Shown: one piece after another, positions 36,053 to 45,694 of the stretch
Layout of the letters: each line of letters opens with the position of its first letter
Numbering within the stretch: position 1 is the stretch's first letter
Position numbers and translations under genes: made by a program
NCBI GenBank assembly: GCA_964571815.1
Contig: CAZNDN010000003.1
Coordinates: 1 to 64,000, forward strand
Origin: CAZNDN01 sp964571815
Lineage (GTDB): Bacteria > Fibrobacterota > Chitinivibrionia > Chitinivibrionales > WJKA01
Reading direction: 5' to 3'
Length of the DNA stretch: 64,000 bases
The notes under the pieces: model-generated
Told to the model about the DNA's origin: nothing
What the model saw: the letters and a program-made list of their open reading frames with translations, nothing else
Database searches by the model: none

Positions 36053-39000
36053 ATGAGTGCACTGGTAAACATACTTGTCATAAGTCTTACCGCCGCCTTC
36101 TTCTCCATACCCTTTTTGAACCGGTATGTGTTCCGAACGGCGAATATTGATGCTATTGTGGAAGAAGGGCGTAATGGTCTGGGTACGGTCCACGAGCTGA
36201 TTAACCGGGGGGAGTTTGACCTGGCTCGAGACAGTGCCCGTGTACTTGTCGAACGATTCCGCAACGACTCACTTGAGTTTTTCACCGCGGACGTCACGAA
36301 TTGGAATTCGGTAACCGCCCTGCTGGGTGCCAACCGAGACGACTTTGCCACGGCGGTGCTGGTCTCACGGCTCGATCGAAACCTGATTGACTCGCTTGCG
36401 GCAGAGCACACTGGCGCACGGCAAGACAGTGCGGCTCCCGCGGCCGATGACCTCGATGTCGGCGGAGGAAGCGGCGATGAGGTTGGGACACGACTGCAAT
36501 GGAAGGTGGTCGACGCACTCAACGCCGTCAAGAGAGATCTGGGCTTCTATGTCATGAATGCCGGTGAAATTAATGTGAACGCGGACGAGGAGGTCGGCCG
36601 CCGGCATCAGTACCTGGTGGACGAAGGTGTCGTGCGGCTTGAGGACACCGAGTGGAAACTCAAGCGGGATCTGTCGGAGAAGGAAAAGGTGCTGCTTCGC
36701 AGGTTTCACATGGTTATCCTGGAGAATCTTCTCTATCCCCGGTTTCTTGAAAAGGACCTCAAGAGAAACACCGACTGGGCCAGCGAATACATCGTGCAGA
36801 CAGCATGGTATTTCATAGGTACAACCTACCGCGGGCAATTCCAGCTCGACAGGGCGGTCGAAGTCTACGATTCTCTGGTTACGTTGTATCCGAGTACGAT
36901 CTATGCCGAGGAGGTCTTTCTGCAAGTAGGCCGGATTCTGCATGAGGAAGGACGCAATGCACTGCTGGCCGGGGAGACCGACAAAGGCACATCCAGGCTG
37001 GAACGTGCAGTCGGCTATCTCGCGCAAATCGAAAAAAACCGTGCGATTGCCCGCCGGTTCCCCAAGTACAAGTATACCGACCTTCGACCGGGAACGTACG
37101 TTAACATCGACGCCTCTTCCCGGGCAAAAAGAAAGATCAAAGAAGAAACCAACGTGTACACCCTGGAGCAGCAGAAGCAGGAAATTGAGGGCAAAGACAA
37201 GAAGGAGCAGAGCGGTCACACGCTCGAGGATGCGGTGAAGCTGATCGGGGAGTGTTACACGCTTCTGGGCAAAACCGATTCCGCCCGTGCTCAATTCGAA
37301 CTCCTTCTGGATTTCTTTCCGGAATCGGACAACCTGGACGATGCGCAGAAGCTTATTGCCGATTCGTATGTTCGCGACGGGGACCTTGTATTGGACGGCG
37401 CCGATACGTCCGATGCAGCCATTCGTTCGAAAGCGGTGGAGTTCTACGAGCGCGGAGTCAGGGAATACCAGCGGTTTGTCAATGTGTACCCGCAGAGCGA
37501 TCTGGTGTCGAAGGTCTACATTGCGCTGGGTGACGTCTACTACAAGCTGGGCCGCGCCGAGGATGCGGCCGAGTCGTTCGAGTCGGCGCTGGAGTTGGCC
37601 AAGCGGATCGATGAGAAGGCCGGGATTCAGCTTGAGATCGGAAATTACTTCTACGAGCGCAGGCAGTATACGAAAGCGGTGCACGCATACAAAGTTATAC
37701 TGACCGACTTTCTGGGTACTGATGTTGCCCCGAATGCCCAGTACCTGCTCGGGAATTGCTATCGAGCCCTTGGAGACACCGCGGAGTCCATCGAGGCCTA
37801 CAAACGACTGGTAAAACTGTACAAGGACAGCAAGTTCCTGGGCGGTGCCGCCTACAAAGTCGGCACGTACTATCTGGCGCGGGCCAATTACAAGGAGGCA
37901 AAGCGCTACTTCGGATACGGTTACACGTATGATACCGACGGACCGATGGCGTCAAGGAGTCTCTTTCAACTGGGTATGGTCTGGGTTCGTGTCGCCGAGG
38001 AACAGGAGGCAGAGGAGCAAATCCGTTCCTATAAGGAGGCGATCAAGCGATTTCGAGAGGTTGTTGAGCGGTTCCGGGGAACCGCCTACGACCAGGATGC
38101 CGATAAGGCCGCCCTCCAGCTTGCCAGTTGCTATATGCGTATCGACAACGAAAAGGCGGCGCGCGCCGCGGCCAAGCAGATTCGCAGCAGAGCCAAGCGC
38201 ATCGAGTCCCTTACGATTTTCGGAGTCGGTTCCGACGATGCCTCCGAGGAGCTGGCCTACTGGAATTCGTTGATTGCCGAGGCCCGGGAGGACGAGGAAC
38301 GGGCGACCGCGCTGTACGAAAAGGCCGTGGTATTGACCGACAAAATACAGGACCACGATGCGGCACTCGAGGTGTATCGTGAGATCCTGGAACTGACGGA
38401 AGATCCGACCAAGAAGATCAATGCACGAATCGGCATCAGCCGGGCGTACACCGCCACGGGGGATCACGCCGGTGCGCGTGACGTACTGCTGGAGCTGCTG
38501 GAGAACAAGAAGCTCTTGCCCAGGTTACGTCGTCAGCTCCGCATTCAGCTCTACGACGCGTACTTCAGTCTGAAGGAATTCGACAGGGCGCTGGACGGGT
38601 TCGAGGGCTTTGCCGTGCAACTGCCGGACCATGAACTTGCACCCTATGCCCTGTACCGGGCCGGGGCCGTGCTGGCCCAACAGGGAAAGCACGAGAAGGC
38701 CCTGGAGACCATGCGGAGCGTGCTGGAGAGCTACCCCGGCTCTTCCGTGCATGCTCAGGCTGTTCTGGGCGTCGGCGAACAGATGATTGCCCTGGGTCGG
38801 GCAGAGGAAGCTGTCGAATACCTCCTGGGGTATCTCCATGAAGAAGGGGGGGACACCCTTCCCGCGGCGCCCAACATCTACCTTCGTGTGGCCGAGACGT
38901 ATCGCGGTGAACTCAAGAACAACCGTAAGGCGCTGGAGATTTTCGATACGCTTGTCGCTGAGTATCCCGAAGGCGTGCTGTATTCCTATGCGGCGTACCA

Positions 39001-39916
39001 GCGGGGAATGTTGCTCAGAGAAGCCGGGCGGGACGATGAAGCCAGGAGGTCGCTGGAGCTGGTGAAAAAGGAGCGCAAGACGCTCTATCGAGCCGCACAG
39101 GCCGAAATTGCCAAGATTCTTGCGAAGACCGACCCGGAAGCGGCAATCAAGAACTACCGGGCTATTGTTGAAGAAAGCGAGACCCCGGAAGATTCGGCTA
39201 TTGCCATGATCGGGATCGGTGATGTCTATGCACGAGTGGAAAAATGGGACGAGGCGGCCGGGGTGTTCGAGCAGGTGTGCGGGTTCTACGACGGGAAGGA
39301 TACGACACTTCTGGCCGGCGCGCTGGTGAAATGGGTGGACGCGTTGAGCAAGGACAGGCAGCACGAAAAGGCGATCGAGGCGGCGCAGATTCTTCAGCAG
39401 AGATTCCCCGACAACGAGTACACGGTCAATGCCGTCTATTTCGAGGGGGCTGCCTGGTTTGCCCTCAAAAGGTATTCCCGCGCACGCGAGAAGTTCAGCG
39501 AAGTGATCGAGCGGGATTCCTCGGGCCGACTTGCCGAAGTGGCGTCGTACCAGAAAGGCGACACGTATTTTTTCTCTGATCGGTTCACCAGGGCAATTCG
39601 CTCGTACGATGAGTACCTGAGAAAGTACCCCGACGGTGAATATGCCGCGAGCGCGGTTTACATGCAGGGCAATGCCTACTGGAGCATGCAGGACTTTGCC
39701 GCTGCCGGGAGGAAGTTCCGCATGGTTGTGAATAAGTATCCTTCGTTTCCCGACTACTGCAATGCGAAGAAGTCGCTGGCGTTCTGTGAAGACAAGGAGG
39801 GAAACTGGCGCAAGGCCCAGCGGCTCTATACCGAGATTATCGGCAATCAATCGTGTCCGGCCGAGGCGGTGACGTTCGCCAGGGAACAGCGTGAGAAAAT
39901 ATACGGACAGCATTGA
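36053..39916 (+). CDS. Giant TPR repeat protein, membrane anchored
   Basis: 1287 residues from the ATG at 36053. A single N-terminal TM helix (about 4-23, LVNILVISLTAAFFSIPFLN) anchors a protein that is otherwise mainly tetratricopeptide repeats: repeated patterns such as ALGDVYYKLGRAEDAAESFESALELA, LGNCYRALGDTAESIEAYKRLV and YQKGDTYFFSDRFTRAIRSYDEYLRKYPDGEYA. TPR arrays serve as protein-protein scaffolds, and this one lies 60 bases before exbB. Similar large TPR proteins (AgmK/GltI, and YbgF-type partners of Tol) accompany TolQR-like motors elsewhere. The protein most likely faces the periplasm. Confidence 0.85.
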   Translation: MSALVNILVISLTAAFFSIPFLNRYVFRTANIDAIVEEGRNGLGTVHELINRGEFDLARDSARVLVERFRNDSLEFFTADVTNWNSVTALLGANRDDFATAVLVSRLDRNLIDSLAAEHTGARQDSAAPAADDLDVGGGSGDEVGTRLQWKVVDALNAVKRDLGFYVMNAGEINVNADEEVGRRHQYLVDEGVVRLEDTEWKLKRDLSEKEKVLLRRFHMVILENLLYPRFLEKDLKRNTDWASEYIVQTAWYFIGTTYRGQFQLDRAVEVYDSLVTLYPSTIYAEEVFLQVGRILHEEGRNALLAGETDKGTSRLERAVGYLAQIEKNRAIARRFPKYKYTDLRPGTYVNIDASSRAKRKIKEETNVYTLEQQKQEIEGKDKKEQSGHTLEDAVKLIGECYTLLGKTDSARAQFELLLDFFPESDNLDDAQKLIADSYVRDGDLVLDGADTSDAAIRSKAVEFYERGVREYQRFVNVYPQSDLVSKVYIALGDVYYKLGRAEDAAESFESALELAKRIDEKAGIQLEIGNYFYERRQYTKAVHAYKVILTDFLGTDVAPNAQYLLGNCYRALGDTAESIEAYKRLVKLYKDSKFLGGAAYKVGTYYLARANYKEAKRYFGYGYTYDTDGPMASRSLFQLGMVWVRVAEEQEAEEQIRSYKEAIKRFREVVERFRGTAYDQDADKAALQLASCYMRIDNEKAARAAAKQIRSRAKRIESLTIFGVGSDDASEELAYWNSLIAEAREDEERATALYEKAVVLTDKIQDHDAALEVYREILELTEDPTKKINARIGISRAYTATGDHAGARDVLLELLENKKLLPRLRRQLRIQLYDAYFSLKEFDRALDGFEGFAVQLPDHELAPYALYRAGAVLAQQGKHEKALETMRSVLESYPGSSVHAQAVLGVGEQMIALGRAEEAVEYLLGYLHEEGGDTLPAAPNIYLRVAETYRGELKNNRKALEIFDTLVAEYPEGVLYSYAAYQRGMLLREAGRDDEARRSLELVKKERKTLYRAAQAEIAKILAKTDPEAAIKNYRAIVEESETPEDSAIAMIGIGDVYARVEKWDEAAGVFEQVCGFYDGKDTTLLAGALVKWVDALSKDRQHEKAIEAAQILQQRFPDNEYTVNAVYFEGAAWFALKRYSRAREKFSEVIERDSSGRLAEVASYQKGDTYFFSDRFTRAIRSYDEYLRKYPDGEYAASAVYMQGNAYWSMQDFAAAGRKFRMVVNKYPSFPDYCNAKKSLAFCEDKEGNWRKAQRLYTEIIGNQSCPAEAVTFAREQREKIYGQH

Positions 39917-39975
39917 GAGGGTATCGGTGGCCATGAAAACCGCGAGCGTACCGTGTCGACGAAAGGAGTTGAATA

Positions 39976-40665
39976 ATGGGGATTAACCTGCTTGCCACGT
40001 TCAAGAAGGGCGGCTGGGCCATGTGGCCGCTGCTGATTTTCCTGATTCTGGCGCTCACGTTCATATTCGAGCGGGTGATCGTGTTGCTTTTCCAGAGACG
40101 GAAGTTGAAACCGGACGAGTTCCTGACGGCCTTTGAAAAGTCGATGAAAGACAACGGGGGCGACAAGGATAAGGTAGTTGGGGAGATGACGGCTCTGTGC
40201 AGGAAAAAAGGAGGAGCCTGTGCCGAAATCATGATGGAGGGGCTGGAGAAATTCAAGCAGGGCAAGGCGTTGCGGATGGATGTGATGCAGATGAAGCAGT
40301 GGATGACCGGCGCGATTGAGGAACGCTCGCGTATCGAACTCCCGCAGCTCGAATCGCACCTGACGGTGCTCTCGGTGGTGGCGGGTGTGGCGCCGCTCAT
40401 GGGCCTTCTGGGCACGGTCTCCGGGATGATCCGCTCTTTCACGGTCATGGCCGGATCGGCCGGCGGCGCAAAACCCGCGGAGCTTGCCGGCGGTATCTCC
40501 GAGGCGTTGATAACGACCGCCACCGGATTGATTATCGCGATTCCCGTCCTGATTGCGTTCAATGCGCTCAAATCGTCGGTGGAAAACTTCGTAATGCTGG
40601 TCGAGGAGGCTGCAATCCACCTTGTCGATTCGCTTATTCTCGACACCGCAGCTCCGAAGGAGTAG
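39976..40665 (+). CDS. exbB: ExbB/TolQ/MotA-family proton channel protein
   Basis: 229 residues with the ExbB layout: TM1 near 16-38 (MWPLLIFLILALTFIFERVIVLLF), a cytoplasmic loop, TM2 near 125-150 with the VAGVAPLMGLLGTVSGMI signature and TM3 near 175-197 with ISEALITTATGLIIAIPVLI. GGAG lies ten bases before the ATG. With ExbD it forms a proton-driven motor that pulls on periplasmic partners such as TonB, TolA or the Glt proteins. The following two genes are both ExbD-like, and no tonB or tolA is in the window. Confidence 0.93.
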   Translation: MGINLLATFKKGGWAMWPLLIFLILALTFIFERVIVLLFQRRKLKPDEFLTAFEKSMKDNGGDKDKVVGEMTALCRKKGGACAEIMMEGLEKFKQGKALRMDVMQMKQWMTGAIEERSRIELPQLESHLTVLSVVAGVAPLMGLLGTVSGMIRSFTVMAGSAGGAKPAELAGGISEALITTATGLIIAIPVLIAFNALKSSVENFVMLVEEAAIHLVDSLILDTAAPKE

Positions 40666-40671
40666 GCCGGC

Positions 40672-41454
40672 GTGGGCCTTGGCAGAGACAACGGCGACAA
40701 GAGTGAGCTGAGACTCAATCTCTCACCGATGATTGACGTGGTGTTCCTCATTCTGATCTATTTCATCGTTTCGATGCAGATGGAGCCCTCGCTGGACAAT
40801 ATCATCAAACTCCCGCCCGTGCTCAATGCCGTAGAGCAGGACACCGCCCTGCTGCAGATATACGTGCTGCCCGCGAAAATCAAAGAGGGTGGACTTATCC
40901 AGAAGGATTCCACCGGATTGATTGCATTCTCGGACAAGGCCAGGCTGCCGTCCGACTGCCCCGTGTGTTCTCTGGCATTCAAGGATCAGCGTGGGATCTA
41001 CATTCCCAATTCGCTTCTCAAGGGGCGGGATGGTGAGCCGGTGCCGGAGCTGCAGAAGGAGATGGCCGATGCCTATGGAGACCAGGCCAGGCCTCCGGCA
41101 TTCAACTGTTCTCGTTGCGGTACGGAGATCAGCCCCTATCTGAAGCTTGACGAAATTCCCCGCGTTTTGAAGAAGAAGAAAAAAGAAGTCGTGGAGACGC
41201 TCGTTGAGAACGAGAACGTCAAGCGCAAGGAACGTGGTGACCAACCAATGAGCACCGAGGAGGTCGATGAGCTTGAGAAGAAGATGAAGCTGTTGATCAA
41301 AGGGGATGCGAAAGCCTTCTACGGGAGAATCCTGCAGGTGGTCAATATGGCAAAAGACACGGCCTGCGACATCCGCTCCTTCGCTTTCGTTACACTTCCC
41401 GAGTCGTCAAAGGTAGTCAAGGCCGATATGGAAAGAATCGAGGCGAAGCAGTAG
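40672..41454 (+). CDS. ExbD/TolR-family protein with inserted CxxC pairs
   Basis: 260 residues from the GTG at 40672, far longer than usual ExbD (about 140). The TM segment near 20-37 carries the family Asp in PMIDVVFLILIYFIVS, the proton-coupling residue. The periplasmic part contains two Cys pairs, C96-P-V-C99 and C146-S-R-C149, spaced like a zinc ribbon, and a long basic helix (KKKKKEVVETLVENENVKRKERG) that is new to the family as I know it. The usual ExbD C-terminal fold follows (DAKAFYGRILQVVNMAKD). Metal binding in the periplasm is possible but unproved; a disulfide clamp is the alternative. Confidence 0.85.
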   Translation: MGLGRDNGDKSELRLNLSPMIDVVFLILIYFIVSMQMEPSLDNIIKLPPVLNAVEQDTALLQIYVLPAKIKEGGLIQKDSTGLIAFSDKARLPSDCPVCSLAFKDQRGIYIPNSLLKGRDGEPVPELQKEMADAYGDQARPPAFNCSRCGTEISPYLKLDEIPRVLKKKKKEVVETLVENENVKRKERGDQPMSTEEVDELEKKMKLLIKGDAKAFYGRILQVVNMAKDTACDIRSFAFVTLPESSKVVKADMERIEAKQ

Positions 41455-41457
41455 TCC

Positions 41458-41979
41458 ATGATCCGCTCCCGCATCAAGCAAAGCTCCGAGGTCGATCTGA
41501 CACCGATGATCGACATCATTTTCCAGTTGATCATTTTCTTCATGGTGGTCATGGCCATTGCCGCCGTGTACGGCGTTGCGATCAAATTCCCCCCGCCGGG
41601 CAGCTCGCAGCGCGACCGCGACAAGAAGAAAGAAAAGAACATGATTGTTTACGTACAATCCGACTACATTGACGAGGGGCATACGCTGCTCCGTGACGGG
41701 ATTCTGAAATTCAACGGCGAAGAGATTGCGCTGGGCCACTCCCGCGACAGCGCCGCCCGGGCCGAGGAACGGAAAAAGGGTTTTGAGTGGCTGGAATTCC
41801 GGATGCGGGAGTTTGTCAAGGAACAGGGATACGAGAAAGAAACGCTCATAATCCAGGGAGATATGAAAACGTACCATGGGAAGGTAATGCGGGTCATTGA
41901 CTGCGCAAAGAAGATCAAGGCACCAAAGACGGACTCCACGGTTGTGACCGGGTTTTCTCTGGTCCCGCCGACAAAGTAG
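41458..41979 (+). CDS. ExbD/TolR-family protein, second copy
   Basis: 173 residues, starting three bases after the first exbD. Its TM helix near 13-38 (TPMIDIIFQLIIFFMVVMAIAAVYGV) has the conserved Asp, and the periplasmic region ends with the GDMKTYHGKVMRVIDCAKK pattern seen in ExbD/TolR. It lacks the Cys pairs of the first copy. One ExbB with two different ExbDs is the composition of the AglRQS motor of Myxococcus. The cluster probably makes one heteromeric stator. Confidence 0.92.
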   Translation: MIRSRIKQSSEVDLTPMIDIIFQLIIFFMVVMAIAAVYGVAIKFPPPGSSQRDRDKKKEKNMIVYVQSDYIDEGHTLLRDGILKFNGEEIALGHSRDSAARAEERKKGFEWLEFRMREFVKEQGYEKETLIIQGDMKTYHGKVMRVIDCAKKIKAPKTDSTVVTGFSLVPPTK

Positions 41980-42041
41980 CCCTCCTTCGGGGGCATCCAC
42001 CACATCTCCGGCGGACAATTCGCCTCCGGTAGTCCCGAACC

Positions 42042-44087
42042 ATGCGGCACCCCGTCATCAACCAGCCTCGAAAGCCGCGACAAAGGCGAATCCCGGCGGC
42101 CCTGACTGTCGGCGTCATGATGGTCGTGCTGGGGGTGGTTCTTTTCCTTCTTCGAGAAACCAACAGAGGACTCCCTGCGAGGAAGCCGTCGTTCGACCCC
42201 GATGCGGTTGTCCGCGTGTTCGATATCAGCAGGGTGTATCGTATCCGCCGCAACGGCGCACCGTCGGGCGAGTTGTGGTTTGCCTGCGCCGAAGGTATCC
42301 GCATGCTCGATCCGGCCACGTCGGAGTGGACCCGCTACGGTCTCGACCACGGGTTGCCGGGCGAGACGATCTCGGATATATGCTTTGCCGGCGGGACGGT
42401 TTGGGCGGGGACATGGAATGGACCGGCGCGGCTGGACGGAGCCGACTCGACATTCCGTCCGGCGGTTCTGCCTTCCGGTACCGCGAGTCGGCGTGTCCTG
42501 GCAATCGCCTGGATACCCGGGGCAGGCGTATTCTTTTCCATCGACGGAGAAGGGCTCTTCCGAGTCCCCCCGAATGACTCGACCGCCGCCAGGGTAACGG
42601 CGGCAGGACTCAAGACCGCCGACCGGATTACGTGTCTGAAAGAGGTAGACGGGGCGCTGGTGGCGGGGGCCGAAGGAGGACGCCTGCTGAAATACGACCC
42701 TGTTGCGGGGACGATTCACGAAATTCCCCGGCTGCGAACAAAGACGCCAAAGACTCTCCTGTGGGATGTTCTGCGGCATAACGGTCGGCTCTGGGCGGCA
42801 ACATCCGACGACGGGCTGTGGGTCGGGGGAGGAGAGTCCGATACGTTGAAACCCGTGCCGGGGTTTCCCGCAAAGGGGGCGTATTGTTTTGCGGAAGAGA
42901 GCGACGGGTTCTGGTGTGGAACGCCGTTTGGGCTGTGGCGCTACCACGACGAGGGGGAAGTCTGGGTGCAGATGGTGCACCCCGCGGCCGAGGAGCCAAC
43001 CGATTTTCAGGTCTTTACACTCGCAAACACGGCCGACATGCTGTGGTACGGAAGCATGGACCTGGGGGCCGGGTTTCTCAACAAAATACGGATCGACTGG
43101 GTTCCGATGCGGGCGGGGTTGTCCAATCCCTACGTGGGAGCATTCGCGGCCGACGATTCGCTGTGCTGGGCCGCCTATTCCTATCAGGGCGGCTATGTCG
43201 ACGAGTTTCGCGTGGCCGACGTCCAGTACGAGCGCAACTACGGCAGGGCAAGCGGGATCGGCGACCCTCGCATCCAGGTACTGCGCCGAGAGGAGCGCCG
43301 GCTCTACTACGGGGGGTACGAGGGATTCGGATATCGGGACATAACAAGTCCGACAGTGCGACACTTCGATACTGATGCGGGACTTCCACACGGGGACGTT
43401 GCCGATATTCTCATTATGTCGCCTCCCCCTCACTATCTGGCCACACTCAACGGTATCGTGGCGTACTTCCCCCGCAACGATTCGTTCGCTGTTCTCGCCA
43501 ACACCGAGAGGCACCGCGTGACGTCAATAGCTCCGCGGGGCGATTCCTTGTGGTACGGGACGCTTGCGGAGGGGCTGCGGGTATACAACAGGGGGACGGA
43601 ACGAATTGATTCGGTGTACCTTCGCGCGACACAACGCGTAATGGGGCTGGCCCATATTGACCTTGACGACGGCGGGGAAGCAATTTGCGTCGGAACCAAA
43701 ACGTCCGGTTGCCATATTGTGGATTGCCGTAGCGGGGAGCTTCGGAAGCTGGAGGGTTTTGCGGCCTCGAAGGGGCAGGCGAACCGCCGAAGCCACGACA
43801 TCATGACCCTGCGGGGAATTGACGGCCGTGTGTGGCTGGGAACGAGAAATGCCGGCTGCTTCGTGTTTGATCCCGCCGGTGCGCAATGGTATCATCTGGG
43901 CTACTACGACGGGCTCGTGAGCGATCGGGTCGGGGCCCTGTACGCTACGCGACGCTACGTGTGGATCGGCTGCTACGGCGGCTTCAATCGCATCGAAAAG
44001 AAGTATCTTGCGAGCAAATGGGGGTGGCCGGAAGCAGCTCAACCTTCCGGCACGGAGTCGGACACGAGCGAAAGGAAGGGGCGATGA
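42042..44087 (+). CDS. Membrane-anchored beta-propeller protein (Reg_prop-like)
   Basis: 681 residues. An N-terminal basic stretch and a TM helix (about 21-40, LTVGVMMVVLGVVLFLL) anchor a large periplasmic region made of repeats with W-F/A-G-T and G-L-D-H-G-L-P patterns (for example DHGLPGETISDICFAGGTVWAGTWNGPARL and DAGLPHGDVADILIM). These match two-component regulator propeller blades, but there is no kinase or DNA-binding domain. The likely fold is one or two seven-bladed propellers. It follows the second exbD by 62 bases and shares four bases with the next gene, so it probably belongs to the same system. Confidence 0.75.
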   Translation: MRHPVINQPRKPRQRRIPAALTVGVMMVVLGVVLFLLRETNRGLPARKPSFDPDAVVRVFDISRVYRIRRNGAPSGELWFACAEGIRMLDPATSEWTRYGLDHGLPGETISDICFAGGTVWAGTWNGPARLDGADSTFRPAVLPSGTASRRVLAIAWIPGAGVFFSIDGEGLFRVPPNDSTAARVTAAGLKTADRITCLKEVDGALVAGAEGGRLLKYDPVAGTIHEIPRLRTKTPKTLLWDVLRHNGRLWAATSDDGLWVGGGESDTLKPVPGFPAKGAYCFAEESDGFWCGTPFGLWRYHDEGEVWVQMVHPAAEEPTDFQVFTLANTADMLWYGSMDLGAGFLNKIRIDWVPMRAGLSNPYVGAFAADDSLCWAAYSYQGGYVDEFRVADVQYERNYGRASGIGDPRIQVLRREERRLYYGGYEGFGYRDITSPTVRHFDTDAGLPHGDVADILIMSPPPHYLATLNGIVAYFPRNDSFAVLANTERHRVTSIAPRGDSLWYGTLAEGLRVYNRGTERIDSVYLRATQRVMGLAHIDLDDGGEAICVGTKTSGCHIVDCRSGELRKLEGFAASKGQANRRSHDIMTLRGIDGRVWLGTRNAGCFVFDPAGAQWYHLGYYDGLVSDRVGALYATRRYVWIGCYGGFNRIEKKYLASKWGWPEAAQPSGTESDTSERKGR

Positions 44088-45664
44088 GTTGGTGGATTCG
44101 AGCGGCGGGAACGGCGGCGACGGTGGTTCTGGCGGGTGTCGCCGATGTCGGGGCCCAACGGAATCTGACAGCCGGTCTTCAGGCTCTTCGCGGAGGAGAC
44201 CCGGTACGGGCCGTGTCCCTGCTGGAAAGGGCGTTGCGGGAAGATACAACCTCATTCAAAGCGACCATGGGACTGGGCAATGCTTATCTGAAGCTCAAAG
44301 AGCTTGACAAAGCCGAAACGTTTCTGAGAAGAGCGATCGACCTCGATCCCTCACATGTTGGAGCGCGCGCGAACCTGGCCAACGTCTATTCGGAACGAGG
44401 CGAACGGGACAAGGCAATCGAGACCTACGAGCAGCTCACCAGCCTCAAACCCCGGAACGCCGAACTTTTGTACAATCTCGGTATGCTCTACTATGCCGAA
44501 GGCCTTCCTCAAAAGGCACATGAACACGTCGACCGCGCCATCGCCGGGAATTCCTCCGAGCCGCGATACTACGTGGCCAAGGCAAAAATCTACGGGCTTC
44601 AGGGGCGCACCGAAGAGGCCCTGGATGTGTGTGCCACCGCACTGGCATTTGGGCCGAAATCGGCGGAGGTGCTTACGGCAACGGCGAACGTGCACCTTGA
44701 GCTGGGGCGCTACGATGAAGCCGAGAAGTATCTTCGCCGTGCGCTGAAGTACGAGCCGGATTCATGGGAAGCGCAGGGTGAGCTTGGTGTGGTCTATGAA
44801 ATTCAAGGGAGGCTGGATGAAGCGGTGTACCGCTATTTTCGGGCTCTGAAGGCCAATCCTCGAAGTGAAAAGTACCTCGCCGGGCTGGCATCCTCCTTTG
44901 TCAAGAAAGGCGACTACGAAGCGGCAATACGCCATTACCGGAGGCTCACGGCACTTCGGCCCCATTCGCCGTCGGCACACGGCGAGCTGGGCACGGCGCT
45001 CTTCAAAAGCGGCGACTACCGGGGTGCGGCGGGCGAGCTGGAGACGGCGCTGGAGATTCGTCCCGGCCGCGCGCGGTACCTGACGGTGCTGGGTGAATCG
45101 TATCTGGCGCTTGACAGGCTCCAGGCTGCCGGGGAATGCTTCGAGAAGGTGCTGAAAACCGACGCGGACAATACGACGGCACGTCTGCGATCCGGCGAGA
45201 TTGCGTTACGGAAAGGGGAACTGGGCAGGGCGGAGAAGTATCTCCGGGGCGTAGTGGCTCTGGACCCGGCGAATACGGAGGCGTTGTACCACCTCGGGAT
45301 GCTGGAGTTGACAAAAAAGCAGTACGGCGAAGCACGGCGTTTCTTTGACGAACTCCGATCGCTGGCCGGCGCAGAACCGAACGTATTCTACGGCCTTGGT
45401 CGGTTGGCGGGCGCTGAAGGGGACGTGAGGGAGGCAATCACCAATCTGGAAAAGACACTGGAACTCGATGAGAAGCACCTTGAGGCGCGGTGGGAGCTGG
45501 CGAAGATCTACGACCGGGTCGGCGACAAGGAACAGGCATATCGGGAGTTGCAAAGAATCCTTGAAATCGACCGGGACTTCCGGCTGCGCGAGGAGATCGT
45601 GAGGCGGCTGGAGGAGCTTCGCCGGGACGGCGTTGGAGAGGATGAAGAGTGGCGCAACTATTGA
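44084..45664 (+). CDS. Exported TPR protein
   Basis: 526 residues; ATGA overlap with the propeller gene. After a signal peptide (TAATVVLAGVADVGAQ) the protein consists of about 13 tetratricopeptide repeats, such as ALRGGDPVRAVSLLERALREDTTSFKATMGLGNAYLKLKELDKAETFLRRAI, ending with an Arg-rich helix. It should act as a periplasmic or outer-membrane-linked scaffold, like GltE/AglT of the gliding machine. It ends the run and is convergent with uvrA. Confidence 0.85.
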   Translation: MSWWIRAAGTAATVVLAGVADVGAQRNLTAGLQALRGGDPVRAVSLLERALREDTTSFKATMGLGNAYLKLKELDKAETFLRRAIDLDPSHVGARANLANVYSERGERDKAIETYEQLTSLKPRNAELLYNLGMLYYAEGLPQKAHEHVDRAIAGNSSEPRYYVAKAKIYGLQGRTEEALDVCATALAFGPKSAEVLTATANVHLELGRYDEAEKYLRRALKYEPDSWEAQGELGVVYEIQGRLDEAVYRYFRALKANPRSEKYLAGLASSFVKKGDYEAAIRHYRRLTALRPHSPSAHGELGTALFKSGDYRGAAGELETALEIRPGRARYLTVLGESYLALDRLQAAGECFEKVLKTDADNTTARLRSGEIALRKGELGRAEKYLRGVVALDPANTEALYHLGMLELTKKQYGEARRFFDELRSLAGAEPNVFYGLGRLAGAEGDVREAITNLEKTLELDEKHLEARWELAKIYDRVGDKEQAYRELQRILEIDRDFRLREEIVRRLEELRRDGVGEDEEWRNY

Positions 45665-45694
45665 CCGGCAGCGACCGCCGGGGCGGATGCAGGA

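Noticed and set aside
39976..41979. Tol-Pal system
   Set aside because: No TolA, TolB, Pal or YbgF gene follows, and there are two ExbD-type genes.
41664..43514. 616-codon minus-strand open frame opposite exbD and propeller genes
   Set aside because: No start signal and no recognisable domain; spans two supported genes on the other strand.
45663..45680. CCGGC/GCCGG stem between the TPR gene and uvrA as a terminator
   Set aside because: No T-run follows on either strand.
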